From NCBI GenBank assembly GCA_049646625.1, contig JBARWE010000219.1, positions 7,863 to 71,862 of the forward strand: a stretch of 64,000 nt of DNA, in the 5' to 3' direction. A program made the position numbers and the translations under genes. Positions 16,389 through 24,965 of the stretch are shown piece by piece. Within the stretch, counting starts at the first letter, position 1. Each line of letters starts with the position of its first letter. The notes beneath the pieces were generated by a model. That model did not search any database and was not told the DNA's origin. It was given only the letters and a program-made list of their open reading frames with translations. Origin of the DNA: PRO6 sp049646625 (GTDB lineage Bacteria > Pseudomonadota > Alphaproteobacteria > Rhizobiales > Xanthobacteraceae).

Positions 16389-17903
16389 ATGTTCACAGGG
16401 ATGCGCAAGCTTCAGCTTTTCATTGGTGGTGAGTTCGTCGAGGCGGAAAACGGCGAGACTTATTTTTCGATAAATCCGGCCAACGGCGAGGCGATCGCCG
16501 AATGCGCCTGGGCGGGCGCGGGCGACGCGGAGCGGGCGATTGCCGCCGCCCGGACGGCGTTCGACAGGGGGCCGTGGCGCGACTTTTCGGCCTCGGACCG
16601 CAAGAGCGTGCTGCTGAAGCTCGCCGCCCTGTTGAAGGACCGCCAGAACGACGTCGCGCTGATGGAGGTGCAGGACGCCGGCGCGCTGATCGGCAAGGCG
16701 ACGACCGATGTCGCGCTTTGCGTCAAGCAGCTTCGCTATTTTGCCGAGATGGCGGACAAGTTCACCGGCGAGCCGGTGCCGATCGAGGGCCTGTCCCGGC
16801 CGGGACGCTCGCACTACTATACGGTGAGGGAGCCGTTCGGCGTTTGCGGCGCCATCATCCCCTGGAATTTTCCATTGACGATGGCGGTGTGGAAGATCGC
16901 CTCCGCGCTGGCGACGGGCAATGCGATCGTTCTCAAATGTGCGGCGGAAACGCCTTTAAGCGCCATGGAGCTGGCGCGATTGTGCAACGAGGCGGGCGTG
17001 CCGCCGGGCGTGGTCAATGTGATCACCGGTGAGGTGGAGGCCGGGCAGGCGCTGGTCAAAAGCTCCTCTGTCGACAAAATCTCCTTTACCGGCTCGACCG
17101 AAGTCGGCCGCGAGATCATGCGCGAGGCGGCCGCGACGTTGAAGAACGTGACGCTCGAATGCGGAGGAAAATCGGCCAACATCGTCATGGACGACGCCGA
17201 CCTTGAGACCGCCGTGGATGGCTCGCTGTATGCGACCTTCTTCCATAGCGGGCAGGTCTGCGAGTCGGGCACCCGTCTTCTGTTGAGCAAGAAGCTTCAT
17301 GATTCGTTCGTCGAGCGAATGATTGCGCGTGTCGAAGCCATGCGGATCGGAGACCCCATGGATCCGGAGACGACGGTGGGTCCGGTCGTCTCCGAACGGC
17401 AGATGGATCGCGTCCTCGACTATATCGAAGTTGGCAAGCGCGAGGGCGCCAGGCTGAGCGTCGGCGGTTCGCGTGCGACCGAGGGGCCTCTTGCCAGGGG
17501 GTTTTTCGTCAAGCCGACGATCTTTACCGACGTCAGCAACGACATGCGGATTGCCCGTGAGGAAATTTTTGGCCCGGTTCTATGCGTTCTTCGCTATGGC
17601 GACGTTGATGAGGCGGTCGGGATCGCGAACGATAGCATTTTTGGCCTCGCCGCCGGTGTCTGGAGCAAAGATATCCCGCGGGCGACGGACGTTGCGCGAA
17701 AACTCCAGGCGGGCTGGGTCTGGCTCAATGAATGGCATGTGCTATCGGAGCGCGCTCCGTTCGGCGGCTACAAGCAGTCCGGGATCGGCCGCGAACTGGG
17801 TGAAGAAGGCTTGAATGCGTATACACAGCTCAAGACGCTCTATCGGGACGACTCGACGGGCCGTCAGGCGAAGCCGTGGTACGACATTCTCGTTCGTCAG
17901 TAG
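16389..17903 (+). CDS. NAD(P)-dependent aldehyde dehydrogenase
   Basis: This is a 504-residue class I aldehyde dehydrogenase with the nucleotide-binding segment IIPWNFPL (about residue 157), FTGSTEVGR, the catalytic-Glu segment LECGGKSAN and the catalytic-Cys segment SGQVCESGTR. An ATG at 16401 is an equally possible start. It is divergent from paaA. In phenylacetate catabolism the ring-opened aldehyde is oxidised by the dehydrogenase half of PaaZ. A separate dehydrogenase plus the separate MaoC-like protein could share that job here. This role is inferred from context only. Confidence 0.88.
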   Translation: MFTGMRKLQLFIGGEFVEAENGETYFSINPANGEAIAECAWAGAGDAERAIAAARTAFDRGPWRDFSASDRKSVLLKLAALLKDRQNDVALMEVQDAGALIGKATTDVALCVKQLRYFAEMADKFTGEPVPIEGLSRPGRSHYYTVREPFGVCGAIIPWNFPLTMAVWKIASALATGNAIVLKCAAETPLSAMELARLCNEAGVPPGVVNVITGEVEAGQALVKSSSVDKISFTGSTEVGREIMREAAATLKNVTLECGGKSANIVMDDADLETAVDGSLYATFFHSGQVCESGTRLLLSKKLHDSFVERMIARVEAMRIGDPMDPETTVGPVVSERQMDRVLDYIEVGKREGARLSVGGSRATEGPLARGFFVKPTIFTDVSNDMRIAREEIFGPVLCVLRYGDVDEAVGIANDSIFGLAAGVWSKDIPRATDVARKLQAGWVWLNEWHVLSERAPFGGYKQSGIGRELGEEGLNAYTQLKTLYRDDSTGRQAKPWYDILVRQ

Positions 17904-17945
17904 CCCCCGGCTGAAACTCCACATCCGCAAATCGAGGACGACGGC

Positions 17946-18758
17946 ATGAAGGACGGCGAACGCGCGCCTGTTGTATTTCAGGTGCAGGACGGGGTCGCAA
18001 CGTTGACGCTTAACGACCCGGACAACCGCAATCCGATTTCGGCGCCGGACATGGTTGACGCCATTATTTCCGCGATCGAGAGCGTCAATGTCCGCGACGA
18101 CATTTCGGTGCTGGTGCTAACCGGCAACGGCTCGGCTTTCTCGGCGGGTGGCGACATCAAGGCAATGCGGGAGCGCACCGGCATTTCCGGCGGCTCGCCG
18201 ATGGAGGTCGACCGCAACTATCGCCGGACAATCCAGCGCATCCCCCTGTGTCTTTACAATGTTGAGGTTCCGACCGTCGCCGCGGTTAATGGCCCCGCCA
18301 TCGGGGCGGGCTGTGACCTGGCGTTGATGTGCGACATCCGGATCGCGTCGACGACGGCGCGCTTCGGCGAAACGTTCGTCAATCTCGGTATCATTCCCGG
18401 CGACGGCGGCGCGTGGTTTTTGCCCCGGCGGATCGGATACGAGCGCGCGGCGGAGATGATCTTCACCGGGCGTATTGTCGACGCGCAGGAAGCGCACGAG
18501 ATCGGCATGGTGCTTAAGGTGGTTGATCCCGCCAGCCTGATGCAGGAGAGCTACGAACTGGCGCGGAAAATTGCCGCCAAGCCGCCGGCCGCCATTCGCA
18601 TGGCCAAGCGGCTCCTGCGCCAGAGCGCCTCGGCGCAGTTGCGCGATTTTCTCGACACCTGTGCCGCCTATCAGGCGCTGGCGCATCATATGGACGACCA
18701 CATGGAAGCGATCGAGGCGTTCTTCGAGAAGCGGCCCGCAACGTTCCGGGGAGCCTAG
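17946..18758 (+). CDS. Enoyl-CoA hydratase/isomerase family protein
   Basis: This 270-residue crotonase-fold protein has oxyanion-hole segments GNGSAFSAGGDIKAM and GPAIGAGCDLALMCD. It carries IIPGDGGAWFLPRR, where Asp replaces the second catalytic Glu of classical hydratases. This pattern occurs in a large subgroup annotated as hydratases but poorly characterised. It lies 42 bp downstream of the aldehyde dehydrogenase in the same unit and probably acts on the ring epoxide or oxepin or on a chain-shortened enoyl-CoA. Confidence 0.85.
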   Translation: MKDGERAPVVFQVQDGVATLTLNDPDNRNPISAPDMVDAIISAIESVNVRDDISVLVLTGNGSAFSAGGDIKAMRERTGISGGSPMEVDRNYRRTIQRIPLCLYNVEVPTVAAVNGPAIGAGCDLALMCDIRIASTTARFGETFVNLGIIPGDGGAWFLPRRIGYERAAEMIFTGRIVDAQEAHEIGMVLKVVDPASLMQESYELARKIAAKPPAAIRMAKRLLRQSASAQLRDFLDTCAAYQALAHHMDDHMEAIEAFFEKRPATFRGA

Positions 18759-18825
18759 TCGGCGAAGCTCGATGACGAGTCCCGGGCACGCGGCGCGACC
18801 GGGCACGGATCAAGGAAGGAACGCG

Positions 18826-19584
18826 ATGGCGCTGATCGAGGAAAGATCGCAAGACGTTGTTGTTTTGACGATCGACCAGCCGGAGCGGCGCAACGCGCTG
18901 TCCTCTGCCGTCAAGCAGCGCCTTGCCGAGGTGATGGATCGTCTGGAGACCGACACCACGGTGCGCGCGATTGTCATCACGGGGACCGGCGGAAATTTCA
19001 GTTCCGGCGGCGATCTGGCCGAGATGGGCACGCCGACACTGGCCGAGGCGCGCGACCGGTTCATCGAGTCGCACCGGCTCGTGCGCGCCATCGTGCGCTC
19101 CAGCAAGGTTGTCATTGCCGCGGTCGAAGGCTGGGCGGTCGGCGCGGGCATGTCGCTGGCGCTCGTTTGCGATTCCGTGGTCGCCGCTGAGGATGCGAGG
19201 TTTTCCGCCGGCTTCGGCAAGGTCGGTCTGATCGGCGACCTCGGCATTGTCTATTCGCTTGCGCGGCGGGTAGGGGAGGCGCGGGCAAAGCAGATCTTGC
19301 TCTATGCGCAGACGATCGGGGTTGAGGAAGCGAAGCGGATCGGGCTGATCGATGACGTCGCCGGCAAGGGGAATGCGCTTGCCGGGGCCATGGAGATGGC
19401 GCACCGGGTGAGGTCGGTGGCGCCGCTCTCGATCAGCGCGACCAAGGCCATGCTGGTCGGACAACTGGATATCTTTCTGGACCGGGAACGGGAGATACAA
19501 GCCTCGCTTCTGACCTCTCAGGATTTTCTTGAGGGAAAACTGGCTTTCCGGGAAAAGCGTGCGCCGAACTTCCGCAATCAGTAG
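18826..19584 (+). CDS. Enoyl-CoA hydratase/isomerase family protein
   Basis: This 252-residue crotonase-fold protein has GTGGNFSSGGDLAEM and EGWAVGAGMSLALVCD, with LIGDLGIVYSLARRVG around the second acid/base position, so it is not a canonical hydratase. The ATG at 18826 has an AAGGAAGGAACGCG ribosome-binding site; the longer frame upstream only overlaps the preceding gene. The position and residue pattern suit a PaaG-like isomerase, but the reaction is not proven. It is the last gene of this unit. Confidence 0.84.
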   Translation: MALIEERSQDVVVLTIDQPERRNALSSAVKQRLAEVMDRLETDTTVRAIVITGTGGNFSSGGDLAEMGTPTLAEARDRFIESHRLVRAIVRSSKVVIAAVEGWAVGAGMSLALVCDSVVAAEDARFSAGFGKVGLIGDLGIVYSLARRVGEARAKQILLYAQTIGVEEAKRIGLIDDVAGKGNALAGAMEMAHRVRSVAPLSISATKAMLVGQLDIFLDREREIQASLLTSQDFLEGKLAFREKRAPNFRNQ

Positions 19585-19831
19585 AGGCCGGCACCTGCTG
19601 CAAGCAATCAAATCAGCGACGAAGCCGCTCTTAATACCTCATACTTTCTAAGTGGGAGACTGTGTCCGGCCAGTTTGAGGGTTATCTCAGTACGACGTCA
19701 GCGCACTGGCCGATGGCACGCACGCTGCAGATCTTGCCGTGCCGACCGCGTAGGTCACCGGATTCGATCAGTCGCCGCCTGACCGCCGTGGTCTCTGCAG
19801 TGATGATCATTGCCCCTGTTATTGGAATCCA

Positions 19832-20050
19832 GCCCTTGCTCCTCCTTTCGAGGAGGCGGCCACATGGCGCGAGCGCTTCAAGGCACTGGCGGAAACCCGG
19901 CAGTCGCCGGTCCTGATCCTGATCGTCATTGTTGCGCTTTATAGTGGCATTTCCACCACGACAGAGACAGCCGCTGTCGGCGCGCTGGCGGCATTGGTCA
20001 TGGCGGCAAGCAATTGGTCGGGCGCCATTTCAGGAAGCAAAGTTTCTATA
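19832..20050 (+). pseudogene. TRAP transporter large permease (DctM) remnant
   Basis: The translation from about 19838 reads APPFEEAATWRERFKALAET followed by a hydrophobic helix and a segment ending TTETAAVGALAALVMAA, the characteristic penultimate region of DctM-family permeases. Stops and frame changes on both sides leave no start and no full gene. The 250 bases upstream (19585-19831) hold nothing that I recognise. It is the leftover of a lost TRAP importer between two catabolic islands. Confidence 0.65.
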
Positions 20051-20112
20051 GGCCGCCGACGCTCTCCTCGCCGAAATCGGCTGACATCGACTCGTGCCGA
20101 TGCTGGGCGGCA

Positions 20113-21357
20113 TTAAGCCGCTCGCGGGCTGGCGCCACCTATCGTCATACGGCGACGCATGACCAGGATGCCGATCAGCGTGGCATGCGCGGCGTTCACC
20201 GCCAGTCCAGCGGCGAAGGCCGGCGCATAATAGCCAAAGTAATCGTAGATATATCCGGCGAGCCAGCCGCCGGTCGCCATGCCGCTACCGGAGCACAATA
20301 GCAACAGCGGGATGCGCCACGCTGCTTCGCGCGCCGGAAACATCTCGCGCACGACCAGGATGGTCGCCGGGATCAGGCCGCTGAAACCGAGGCCGAAGAT
20401 CGCGGAGGCGGTGAACAGGCCGTATTCGTCCTGGACGATCAGGAAGGCGCTGATGGTAACGAGCTGGGTCACCGAGCCGAGCATGACGGTACGCAGGCCG
20501 CCGATCCTGTCGGAGATTCTGCCCCAGACCTGGCGAAAAACGAAGGCGCTGCCGAGCAACACCGATAGCATCAGGGCGCCGTGCGCGGCGCTGATGCCGA
20601 GATCACCACAGAAGGCGACGATGTGCTGCTGCGGCATCGCCATTGGCACGCAGCACATGAAGATCGCCGCCATTAACATCGCAAATACCAGGTTCGGCGG
20701 CCAGCCGAGGACCGCCCTGCGCATCGGCACAGTCCCCACCTTAAGGGAGGGATCGGTCCGCTCGGGTGCCTTGGCCAGAAAGACAAAGGCGAGCGGCACG
20801 ATCACCAGCACCTCGATGATCCCGTAGGCCATCATGCTGTCGCGCCAGCCATAGAGGCTGATGGCACGCTCGAAGAACGGAGGCCACACTGCGCCGGCGA
20901 CGTAGATGCCGCTGGAAATCAGCGCCAGTGCAGAGCCGCGGCGGTGATCGAACCAGCGGCTGACATAGACATAGAGCGGCGCATTGATACCGGCGAGGCC
21001 GAGCAGTCCGATAAACAGGCCATGCCCGACATACAATGGCCAGCCCGGACCAGCACTTGACAGCATCAGCCCGCAGGCGATCATCAACGCGCCGCCGCTC
21101 ACGGTCCAGCGCACCCCGATGCGCTCGGCGACGTAACCCATCGCAATCCCGCCGAAGCCGGACCCGAACCATGCCAGCGCTCCGGCGAGCGCCGGCACCG
21201 CCCGCACCCCGCCTGCTTCCTCAGCGATCGGCTGCAGTGCCACCGTGGTCAGCCAAGGCGCCCCGAACGAGAACGCCAAGATGCCGAGGGTGACGAAGGC
21301 CACCGTCCACGAGCGGCGCGATTCGATCGAAGCTGGGGCAGGAGAGGTTTGCAGCAT
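20113..21357 (-). CDS. Major facilitator superfamily transporter
   Basis: This is a 414-residue protein with about twelve hydrophobic spans and the MFS loop motif between helices 2 and 3 (GYVAERIGVRWT), repeated in the second half as GRISDRIGGLRT. A cytoplasmic central loop follows helix 6 (LAKAPERTDPSLK). It is related to monocarboxylate/oxalate-type MFS carriers. It lies 174 bp downstream of the MocR-type regulator on the same strand, so it may be controlled by it or cotranscribed. The substrate is unknown. Confidence 0.85.
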   Translation of the reverse strand: MLQTSPAPASIESRRSWTVAFVTLGILAFSFGAPWLTTVALQPIAEEAGGVRAVPALAGALAWFGSGFGGIAMGYVAERIGVRWTVSGGALMIACGLMLSSAGPGWPLYVGHGLFIGLLGLAGINAPLYVYVSRWFDHRRGSALALISSGIYVAGAVWPPFFERAISLYGWRDSMMAYGIIEVLVIVPLAFVFLAKAPERTDPSLKVGTVPMRRAVLGWPPNLVFAMLMAAIFMCCVPMAMPQQHIVAFCGDLGISAAHGALMLSVLLGSAFVFRQVWGRISDRIGGLRTVMLGSVTQLVTISAFLIVQDEYGLFTASAIFGLGFSGLIPATILVVREMFPAREAAWRIPLLLLCSGSGMATGGWLAGYIYDYFGYYAPAFAAGLAVNAAHATLIGILVMRRRMTIGGASPRAA

Positions 21358-21530
21358 GCGGGCCGAGCTTCTGGGCGGAATGCGCGCTGCTCCACTCGAC
21401 GGAGCATGGTTGAGGGTGCTGATGATCGGGCGGCCCAGGGCGCGCTATCTCGACGTCAGCGGATTGACTCGGATATTGACGGCTGAAGGTGAGGCCGCGT
21501 TGCGAGGCGCCGCACCAGCCGCATCGGCGG

Positions 21531-22901
21531 TTAGACGAAGGTGATCGTTTCGGTCATTTCCAGAATTCTCCGCAGCTCGATCAACGCGCGCTCGAGATCG
21601 CTCTCTGCCGGATGGCCAAGGCATAGTCGCACGCCAAGCGTGCTGCGGTCGATCTGCTGCAAAGCGCCCGGCGGCGCCAAGGTGATGCCGGCATGCGACG
21701 CCTGGGTGATCAGGCTGTTGAGCATGCGTCCGGCCGGCAGCGGCAACCAGCGATGGAAGCCGGGCTGCGACAACAGCGGCGGCAGCCAGTCCCCCAAAGT
21801 GCGATCGGCGATAGCGTTGCGAACCATCGCCTTGTCGCGCTTGCGACGGACCTGCTCGGTCAGCGCGCCGTTGTGGATCAGGCGCGCGACCACCTCGGCC
21901 ATCAACGGCGTCGCCATCCACCCCGTCGCGCGGATACCGTTGTTGCAGCGGTCGCGATAGGCGGCAGGCGCGATCATGGCCGCAATCCGCAGGCCCGGCG
22001 CCAAGCATTTGGCGAGGCTGACCACATAGAAGCTGCGGTCCGGGATACGCAAGGAGATCGGACGTGGCGGCGCCGCAAACAAGGAGGCGTAAGCGTCGTC
22101 CTCGATCAGGTAGGCGCCGTGCTTGCGGACGATCTCGGCCACGACATCGCGCCGCTCTTCAGACATCACCGTGCCTGTCGGGGTCTGCAGCGTCGGCATG
22201 CAGAACAGCACGCGCGCGCCGGTCTCGTGAAAGGCGCGGTCGAGCGCATCCGGAACCAGGCCGTGCGCGTCGGTTGCAACGCCGCGTAAACGGTAGCCGT
22301 TCTGCGCAGCAAGCGCGATCATGCCGGAATAAGTGAACATTTCGGACAGGATGGTGTCGCCGTTCGCCGCCACCATGCCGAATGCCACCGCCAGCCCGTG
22401 CTGGCCGCCATGGGTAATGAACAGATGGTCGGCGTCGGCAGCGATGCCGAGCGATGCCATCCACGCGGCAATCGCCGCACGGTGCCGCGGCAGGCCCTGG
22501 TGCGGCAGATAGCCAAGCAGGTTGGCCATCTCTCCCTCGGCGGCGATGTCCGACAGAACGTTGGCGATGACCGTGTCCTCGCCGGTGTAAGGCGGGACGT
22601 TAAGCGCAAGATTGACCGTCAGGCTTGCGGCGTCGTGGCCGTTGTGGCGTTGCGGCTGGCGGCGCTGGACGAATGTGCCACGGCCGACCTCGCCAGAAAT
22701 CAGGCCGCGCAACTCGGCCTCGGCATAAGCCTTCGAGATGGTGCCGACGCTGAGCGACAGCCGTTGTGCCATCTCCCGCTGCGGCAACAGCCGCATGCCC
22801 GGCTTGACGCGCCCGCTGCTGATGTCCGCTTCCAGCGCCGCAACAAAGGCTGCGTAGCGCGGACTATTATCCCGTGGAAGGGTCGGCACCCAGTCGGTCA
22901 T
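21531..22901 (-). CDS. MocR/GntR-type regulator with aminotransferase domain
   Basis: This 456-residue protein has an N-terminal GntR winged helix (PQREMAQRLSLSVGTISKAYAEAE, about residues 50-75) fused to a fold-type I aminotransferase domain. The PLP lysine lies in VSLAKCLAPGLR. MocR regulators use PLP or an amino-substrate adduct as effector. The ATG at 22901 is chosen over an upstream TTG at 22940. It is transcribed away from the NIPSNAP-hydroxylase operon, and two palindromes lie in the shared promoter region (23055-23082). An amine or N-heterocyclic effector is an inference. Confidence 0.88.
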   Translation of the reverse strand: MTDWVPTLPRDNSPRYAAFVAALEADISSGRVKPGMRLLPQREMAQRLSLSVGTISKAYAEAELRGLISGEVGRGTFVQRRQPQRHNGHDAASLTVNLALNVPPYTGEDTVIANVLSDIAAEGEMANLLGYLPHQGLPRHRAAIAAWMASLGIAADADHLFITHGGQHGLAVAFGMVAANGDTILSEMFTYSGMIALAAQNGYRLRGVATDAHGLVPDALDRAFHETGARVLFCMPTLQTPTGTVMSEERRDVVAEIVRKHGAYLIEDDAYASLFAAPPRPISLRIPDRSFYVVSLAKCLAPGLRIAAMIAPAAYRDRCNNGIRATGWMATPLMAEVVARLIHNGALTEQVRRKRDKAMVRNAIADRTLGDWLPPLLSQPGFHRWLPLPAGRMLNSLITQASHAGITLAPPGALQQIDRSTLGVRLCLGHPAESDLERALIELRRILEMTETITFV

Positions 22902-23054
22902 ATCAGTTTGCGCCTGCTTGTTCGCCCGACGGATGGACAAAAGTCGATTGGTTCAATCTCGGGATTGCCGCAAGATAACTGTGACAATTCTGAAAATCCA
23001 TGGATAGCCGAACGACGACGGCCTTTGAGTAGTGGACAGTACAGGTTAATCACA

Positions 23055-23082
23055 GTGCATTGCACCTATTGAACCGGTTCAA
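23055..23082. promoter_or_regulatory. Paired palindromes in the MocR/hydroxylase divergent promoter
   Basis: GTGCA-T-TGCAC (23055-23065) is followed three bases later by the perfect 14-bp palindrome TTGAACCGGTTCAA (23069-23082). They lie about 105 bp before the first gene of the hydroxylase operon. Two adjacent symmetric elements in a divergent regulatory region suggest operators, either for the MocR protein or for a second regulator not encoded nearby. Confidence 0.55.
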
Positions 23083-23187
23083 ATCAACATAAAAAATCTT
23101 ATTGCATCGTTTTTTGTTTGACAATCTCTCATTTATTTCCTTACTTGCACTGGAACATAATAATGAACCGCTCAGGAGGAGCGCGCC

Positions 23188-23514
23188 TTGATCTATGAAA
23201 TCCGCATCTATGAGGCCTCCGAGAGCAACGCGCCGGCTATGCGCGCCCGGTTCTATAACCACGTCGCAAAAACCTTCTTTCCGCGTCACGGTATCGAGTT
23301 GGTTGGTGCATTCACGGCGCCGGTCGAGGATGGCCGCCTGGTCTACATGACCCGCTTTGCCAGCGATGAGGCACGCAAGACGGCGTGGGCTGCGTTCGCC
23401 GCCGACCCGGAGTGGGGCACCCTGAAGAAAGCCAGCGAGGTCAATGGGCCGCTGCTTAAGAGCCAGACCATTACGGTATTAACCCCTGCCATGGCCGGCC
23501 TGCCGCTCGCCTGA
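23188..23514 (+). CDS. NIPSNAP family protein
   Basis: This 108-residue dimeric ferredoxin-like-fold protein begins MIYEIRIYEA and ends with a second half-motif (KSQTITVLTP). The start is a TTG at 23188 directly behind a strong AGGAGGAGCGCGCC. NIPSNAP proteins often sit in catabolic operons with no assigned reaction. As the first gene of the operon it probably assists the hydroxylase pathway, but its role is unknown. Confidence 0.82.
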   Translation: MIYEIRIYEASESNAPAMRARFYNHVAKTFFPRHGIELVGAFTAPVEDGRLVYMTRFASDEARKTAWAAFAADPEWGTLKKASEVNGPLLKSQTITVLTPAMAGLPLA

Positions 23515-23580
23515 GAGATATTTGGGCAATCGATCGTCGGCGGGGCTGGCGGTCGGATCCAGATTGAAAGAAAGGTCGTC

Positions 23581-24465
23581 ATGAAGCCCGCTCCCTTCGA
23601 TTATGTTCGTCCTGAAACGCTGGCGCAGACCTGCCAGCTGCTGGCGGCGGACGAGAATGCGCGGGTTATTGCCGGTGGGCAGACGCTGGTGCCGATGCTA
23701 GCAATGCGTCTCGCCCGCCCAACGCAACTGATTGATATTTTGCGCATTCCCGGCCTGTCCGGAATTCGGGCCGAGGGCGGGACTGTGGTCGTCGGCGCTA
23801 CCACGCGACAGGTCGAGGCCTTGCACAGTCCAGTGATCCATGCATCCGTGCCGCTGCTGGCGCAGGCTCTGCCGTGGGTCGGACATCCGCCGACCCGCAA
23901 CCGCGGCACGGTCGGCGGCTCGCTTGCCAATGGCGATCCGTCCGCCGAGATCCCGCTGGTGGCGGTGACACTCAATGCCGACATCGTGCTGGCGACGACG
24001 GCGGGCGAAACGGCGATATCGGCCGATGACTTCTATATCGGGCCGATGCTGACGGCGATCGACGTCGGCCAGTGCGTCAGCGCCGTGCGTTTCCCGGTCT
24101 GGAGCGAACGCCGGATCGGCGTCGGCTTCCAGGAGATCAGCGCCCGCAAATCCGACTTTGCATTCGTCTCGGCCGCCGCCCAGGTCGCGCTCGACGACGG
24201 GGGCCGCTGCACGGCGATCGTCGCCGGTATCGGCGGCGCCGCCGAACGGCCGACACGGCTCGACCTGTCGCAGCTTATCGGCATGCACCTCGAGGAGGCG
24301 ACAGTGACCGAGGCTGTCGCCGCAGCGACAGCGGACATGGAGACGATGACCGACCTGCACGCCAGCGCCGCCTATCGCCGCCGCGTGGCGACCGCAATGG
24401 GCGCGCGTGCGGTGCTCGACGCCGCCCGCGACGCCGGCGAGAACGACAAGGGCATTGGACGATGA
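23581..24465 (+). CDS. FAD-binding subunit of a molybdenum hydroxylase (CoxM-like)
   Basis: This 294-residue subunit has the FAD contacts AGGQTLVPMLAMR (about residues 33-45) and TRNRGTVGGSLANGDPSAE (about 105-123), both typical of the xanthine dehydrogenase/CO dehydrogenase medium subunit. It passes electrons from the 2Fe-2S subunit to an acceptor. It overlaps the next gene by 4 bp. The gene order medium-small-large is shared with the cox cluster, but this is a separate paralogous enzyme. Confidence 0.9.
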   Translation: MKPAPFDYVRPETLAQTCQLLAADENARVIAGGQTLVPMLAMRLARPTQLIDILRIPGLSGIRAEGGTVVVGATTRQVEALHSPVIHASVPLLAQALPWVGHPPTRNRGTVGGSLANGDPSAEIPLVAVTLNADIVLATTAGETAISADDFYIGPMLTAIDVGQCVSAVRFPVWSERRIGVGFQEISARKSDFAFVSAAAQVALDDGGRCTAIVAGIGGAAERPTRLDLSQLIGMHLEEATVTEAVAAATADMETMTDLHASAAYRRRVATAMGARAVLDAARDAGENDKGIGR

Positions 24466-24965
24466 GGGTTGAACTCCGGGTCAATGGGCTGCCGCGCAGC
24501 GCCGACGTCGAGCCGCGCAAGACGCTGCTCGACGTGCTGCGCGACGATTTTCGTCTGACCGGCGCCCATGCCGGCTGCGAGCACGGCGTTTGCGGCGCAT
24601 GCACCGTGCTGCTCAACGGCGATGCGGTGCGCTCGTGCCTGATCTTTGCGGTGCAGGCCGACGGCTATGATATCACCACGATCGAGGGACTGGCGCCATC
24701 GCCGGGCGAACTCAGCGTCATTCAGGATGCGTTCTGCGAAGCGCATGGCCTGCAGTGCGGCTATTGCACGCCGGGCATGATCTTGAGTGCGCATACGCTG
24801 TTGCAGCGGACGCTGACGCCAACACGCGAAGATATCGTTGAAGCGATTTCCGGAAACATCTGCCGCTGCACCGGCTACGGCCAGATCGTCGAGGCTGTCG
24901 AGATCGCCGCCGAGCGGCTGAGGCAATCCAATACGCAGGGGATCTCGCGCGAGGTTGCGAAATGA
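24462..24965 (+). CDS. 2Fe-2S subunit of a molybdenum hydroxylase (CoxS-like)
   Basis: This 167-residue subunit has both clusters: a plant-type ferredoxin set (CEHGVCGACTV plus a later Cys) and the helical-domain set CGYCTPGM and CRCTGYG. It carries electrons from the molybdenum centre to FAD. The ATG at 24462 overlaps the upstream stop, and the 3' end overlaps the large-subunit start. Confidence 0.92.
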   Translation: MRVELRVNGLPRSADVEPRKTLLDVLRDDFRLTGAHAGCEHGVCGACTVLLNGDAVRSCLIFAVQADGYDITTIEGLAPSPGELSVIQDAFCEAHGLQCGYCTPGMILSAHTLLQRTLTPTREDIVEAISGNICRCTGYGQIVEAVEIAAERLRQSNTQGISREVAK

